Positions 8,526-10,506 of a stretch of 10,506 bases of DNA are shown here, one piece after another (the stretch's first letter is position 1; each line of letters starts with the position of its first letter). Source of the stretch: Paraglomus occultum (taxonomy: Eukaryota > Glomeromycota > Glomeromycetes > Paraglomerales > Paraglomeraceae); contig CAJVPJ010001319.1 of the NCBI GenBank assembly GCA_910592205.1, positions 1 through 10,506 on the forward strand, written 5' to 3'. The notes beneath the pieces were generated by a model. The model was not told the DNA's origin, did not search any database, and saw only the letters and a program-made list of their open reading frames with translations. The position numbers and the translations under genes are program-made.

Positions 8526-8873
8526 TTGATTCTTGTTATAAAAAATCCATTTTGCTTTTTGAGGATAGAGTAGTCTTGCACAATATACGCAAGGCACACA
8601 GACATGTTGATAAAGAATTACATTTTGGAATTTCGTATATAGTCTACGTAAACGCGTGTTAAAATGCCATGGGGGAATGACTGTACTATTTTCTAGGCAA
8701 TATATCTGGTCGTTAGTCGAATTGTCGGCATGTTGACTGGTTACATCCATATTCATGTGTGAGGTTACCCTTAAAATTTGTGTGGTAGATTCGGTCTCTT
8801 GTTGAACTGGTAGTTCTGTTTCGAATAATGTTGGACTTGCAAATTTATAAACGCGGAAAGTGTGATTTGACAT
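8526..8873 (-). CDS. RepHel segment 1: N-terminal region with start of zinc-finger-like cluster
   Basis: These 116 codons run from the ATG to the first frame break. The first 70 residues are polar and low in motifs. Residues 92-104 read CVPCVYCARLLYP, with Cys at 92, 95 and 98. This is the beginning of the Cys-rich region usual at the N terminus of Helitron proteins, probably a DNA-binding zinc finger. The frame as given stops at 8487 after 12 out-of-frame residues. In the next frame the text resumes at 8523 with a Tyr-Pro-Leu and a second Cys group. Two bases (8524-8525) are left between the frames, so one base is missing. Confidence 0.8.
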
Positions 8874-8933
8874 TATGTAGAAAAGTATCGAGTAAAGTTG
8901 ATAAGGTCAGGTTTAGAGAGGTGGAGAGTGTTT

Positions 8934-8941
8934 TTTATAAT
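8934..8941 (-). promoter_or_regulatory. TATA-like box upstream of RepHel
   Basis: The minus strand reads ATTATAAAAA here, about 60 nt before the RepHel ATG. It is followed by a pyrimidine-rich stretch (ACTCTCCACCTCTC) that is common around fungal transcription starts. Placement is reasonable but the motif is weak evidence in AT-rich DNA. Confidence 0.3.
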
Positions 8942-8999
8942 TAATGTCGAGTTAACAATGTATTTAAAAATAACGAAAAAATGAGGTTTATTTAACGTC

Positions 9000-9008
9000 A
9001 CAATTAAT
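9000..9008 (+). repeat. Left 9-bp target site duplication
   Basis: ACAATTAAT is repeated exactly at 9173-9181, on the other side of the inverted-repeat element. Confidence 0.8.
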
Positions 9009-9172
9009 ATAATCGGGAATTTACCTGCCAAGTCACACAGCTTGCCAGGTTGTACAGCCCATAATATTTCCATTTATGAAGGAGAGGCCAGCTGAGCATC
9101 CAATGAAAAAATAATATTTGAGCTCGTACGACGTGGCAGGTTGTGCGACCTGGCAGGTAAATTCCTGATTAT
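9009..9172. mobile_element. MULE-type MITE (164 bp foldback element)
   Basis: The two ends, read inward, are ATAATCGGGAATTTACC and ATAATCAGGAATTTACC. The inverted repeat continues for 47 bp with 40 identities, and weaker complementarity reaches nearly to the centre, so most of the element folds on itself. It has no coding capacity. The perfect 9-bp duplication ACAATTAAT on both sides (9000-9008, 9173-9181) points to Mutator-like transposase mobilisation, which makes 8-11 bp duplications with long inverted repeats. It lies 136 bp upstream of the RepHel ATG and may sit in the Helitron's 5' region. Confidence 0.85.
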
Positions 9173-9181
9173 ACAATTAAT
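9173..9181 (+). repeat. Right 9-bp target site duplication
   Basis: ACAATTAAT, identical to 9000-9008, immediately follows the element end. Confidence 0.8.
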
Positions 9182-10506
9182 CGGGTAAACGTGATAATAT
9201 GAGGGTTGTATTATTTATCGTATACAATTTGTTATTATGGAATTATATTATAATTATATATGTAACATACGCTTTCAAAGTACAAGTACCTGATACTATT
9301 ACCAGTAAGCCAGTCGTGTCATCATTACGTATATTGATACGATATGTTATTATTAAATTTTTCCTTTGAATTACATTACGCTCATACCCATTTTAGACAT
9401 GAATGCAGTTAATTACATAATGCTGTCGTCGTTGTCCGTTAATTTTTTTGTATTACAACTTAGTAAACAAACAGCACAGCGTTTATCAACTAACCTTTAA
9501 AATATACATTAATTAATATAGTAATATTGTAATTAACTAATAAATCGGTTGTTTTTATACTAACTATATTGAAAGTAGTCTAATCATATCAAAGCTTGTG
9601 GACATAAAAATTACTGATTAATCTATAGTAATCAGTGTCATATTGTATAATTGACTCTGCATTTAATGGCACATGAATAATTGTTACAGGAAAGATATGG
9701 ATGGCAACATTTTACTTTCGTTAAAGGTTACTATTAAACACTAGATAAGTCTACTATTTATTACAGTGACAACGAATTTATTTGCGATAACGCCAATCTG
9801 ATTGTCGCATTATGTCTCATATCGTTTTCGTTGTAAGTTTTTTGTTCTAAAAAATAATTTCTACCGGCCGAGTGTTGCCTTACCATTTGTATGGAAATTG
9901 ACAGACGTACGTATTTATACAACACTATTGCATACATAGGTAGGCTTCGCTGGTTCATCATATCTGATAATATAAAATTTTTAGTTACTAAAATAGTCAG
10001 GGATGATGGATTTAGTAAGAGCGTAAGGGGTAATACCATACATGGTAAATCAGTATTTCATATAGCCGTTATACTCGCATTAGTGACATGTGAATAGCTT
10101 TAATACTTATTATATTTATTCTAAATAATGCCTTATTTGGGAATAGCTAGTGATCACCATCGAAAGTATGATTAATATATTCTATATGGGAAATCGGGAT
10201 ATCGTTGTAATACAAAAATTTATAGGGACATAGTAGGGAAAATTGTCCCGCTCCCTTGGATATATCCACGGGTGGTTTATAAGACTGTAGTTTATGAATT
10301 TAAATGAGACATCAATATTAGTATTACTAGTTGTTCACACGGCAAGCCGTTTGCGTTTAACAAGTTCAAGACTGCCAGGATTACATTGAAAATGAACGGA
10401 AATTTGGCTTCAGCGTTTTATATATTAGGCATAGTTGTGCAACTATTTTCGTCCTATGTTTATGATCTCATCTGAACATACAAACATCGAAATAAGGTTA
10501 CGCATA
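9182..10506. other. Right flank, no supported gene
   Basis: This AT-rich stretch has two overlapping short frames at 9761-10097 on opposite strands, neither with a recognisable domain. The plus frame at 9891-10097 has a true ATG and 68 codons, and a short open stretch lies just before it in another frame. A decayed exon is therefore conceivable but unsupported. Small inverted repeats occur at 10225-10249 (GGGACA/TGTCCC) and a palindrome GGATATATCC at 10258-10267. No RNA gene was seen. Part of this stretch could belong to the Helitron 5' end. Confidence 0.45.

Larger units (their letters stand above)
4673..8873 (-). pseudogene. Helitron Rep/PIF1-like helicase (RepHel), one intron, three frameshifts
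   Basis: This is the transposase of the element. The N-terminal Rep nicks and rejoins DNA through a HUH/tyrosine mechanism and the C-terminal SF1 helicase unwinds it; both act in the nucleus. Order of parts: cysteine cluster (about residues 92-155), Rep with HTH at 7204-7212 and two tyrosines at 6834-6848, and helicase motifs from 5900 downward. ATG at 8871-8873 is the first start after an in-frame TGA at 8907-8909. The reading path is 8873-8526, 8523-7087, 7085-6458, intron 6457-6383, 6382-5370, 5368-4673, about 1,373 codons, normal for a RepHel. Frame corrections are needed at 8524-8525 (one base missing), 7086 (one extra A in an A4 run) and 5369 (one extra A in an A9 run). All motifs are retained, so breakage is recent or artefactual. 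The component parts are listed separately. Confidence 0.9.
2405..8999 (-). mobile_element. Helitron (autonomous-type, degenerate)
   Basis: This is a rolling-circle transposon on the minus strand. It comprises a Rep/helicase gene (4673-8873), an OB-like accessory gene (2817-3682) and a 3' terminal hairpin followed by CTAG at 2405-2408. The next minus-strand base is T, as expected for insertion between A and T without target duplication. The 3' end is a reasoned call. The 5' end (a TC dinucleotide after A) cannot be recognised by eye: the coordinate 8999 only marks the border of the neighbouring MITE duplication, and the true end may lie before it, or beyond 9181 if the MITE inserted into the Helitron. 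Frameshifts suggest this copy is not currently functional unless they are assembly errors. Confidence 0.75.

Noticed and set aside
8873-9073. Minus-strand frame upstream of RepHel
   Set aside because: It runs through the left MITE arm and the presumed promoter, ends at the RepHel start in another frame, and has no motif.
9761-10097. Overlapping frames on both strands in the right flank
   Set aside because: They are short, mutually antisense and have no domain; the plus frame has an ATG but no supporting context.
10225-10267. Small inverted repeat and GGATATATCC palindrome
   Set aside because: A 6-bp arm and a short AT-centred palindrome are within chance expectation for this length of AT-rich DNA.
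1-10506. CRISPR array, tRNA, rRNA or bacterial operon
   Set aside because: There are no regularly spaced identical repeats with unique spacers, no cloverleaf recognised by eye, and the gene structure is eukaryotic.

Overview
This is AT-rich eukaryotic genomic DNA dominated by one rolling-circle transposon of the Helitron class. The evidence is a degenerate Rep/PIF1-type helicase gene interrupted by a spliceosomal-type intron (GT donor, CTAACTAAC branch-like box, TAG acceptor), TATA- and AATAAA-like signals, and no bacterial gene organisation. The compact 75-nt intron with a CTAAC box and the AT-rich background suggest a fungus, perhaps an early-diverging one with many Helitrons. That placement is inference; a protist or small animal is not excluded.

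Layout on the + strand. 1-2404: flank with no gene I can support; it holds a short duplicated motif and one strong hairpin. 2405-2443: a likely Helitron 3' terminus, with CTAG at 2405-2408 (next base on the minus strand is T) preceded by a GC-rich hairpin. 2584-2816: a small degenerate plus-strand reading frame. 2817-3682 (minus): a second Helitron-borne gene that looks like a single-stranded-DNA-binding (OB-fold-like) protein with a basic tail, broken by one frameshift. 3716-3809: five imperfect 18-20 bp tandem repeats. 3810-4672: non-coding, with a palindrome and a poly(A) signal. 4673-8873 (minus): the Rep/helicase gene, about 1,373 codons in all, carrying an N-terminal cysteine cluster, the Helitron Rep (HUH and two-tyrosine) domain and a complete set of PIF1-like SF1 helicase motifs. 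It needs three one-base frame corrections and removal of the intron at 6383-6457. 9000-9181: a separate 164-bp inverted-repeat element with a perfect 9-bp target duplication, a MULE-type MITE. 9182-10506: flank with no gene I can support.

The parts fit together as follows. Rep would nick and join the element ends, the fused helicase would unwind the displaced strand, the OB-like protein would coat single strands, and the hairpin plus CTAG would be the 3' termination signal. The intron lies exactly at the Rep/helicase junction and contains an in-frame stop, so retention would give a Rep-only protein and splicing the Rep-helicase fusion. The 5' end of the Helitron could not be fixed. Several of the one-base frame breaks fall in A runs, so either the copy is decaying or the assembly has homopolymer errors.
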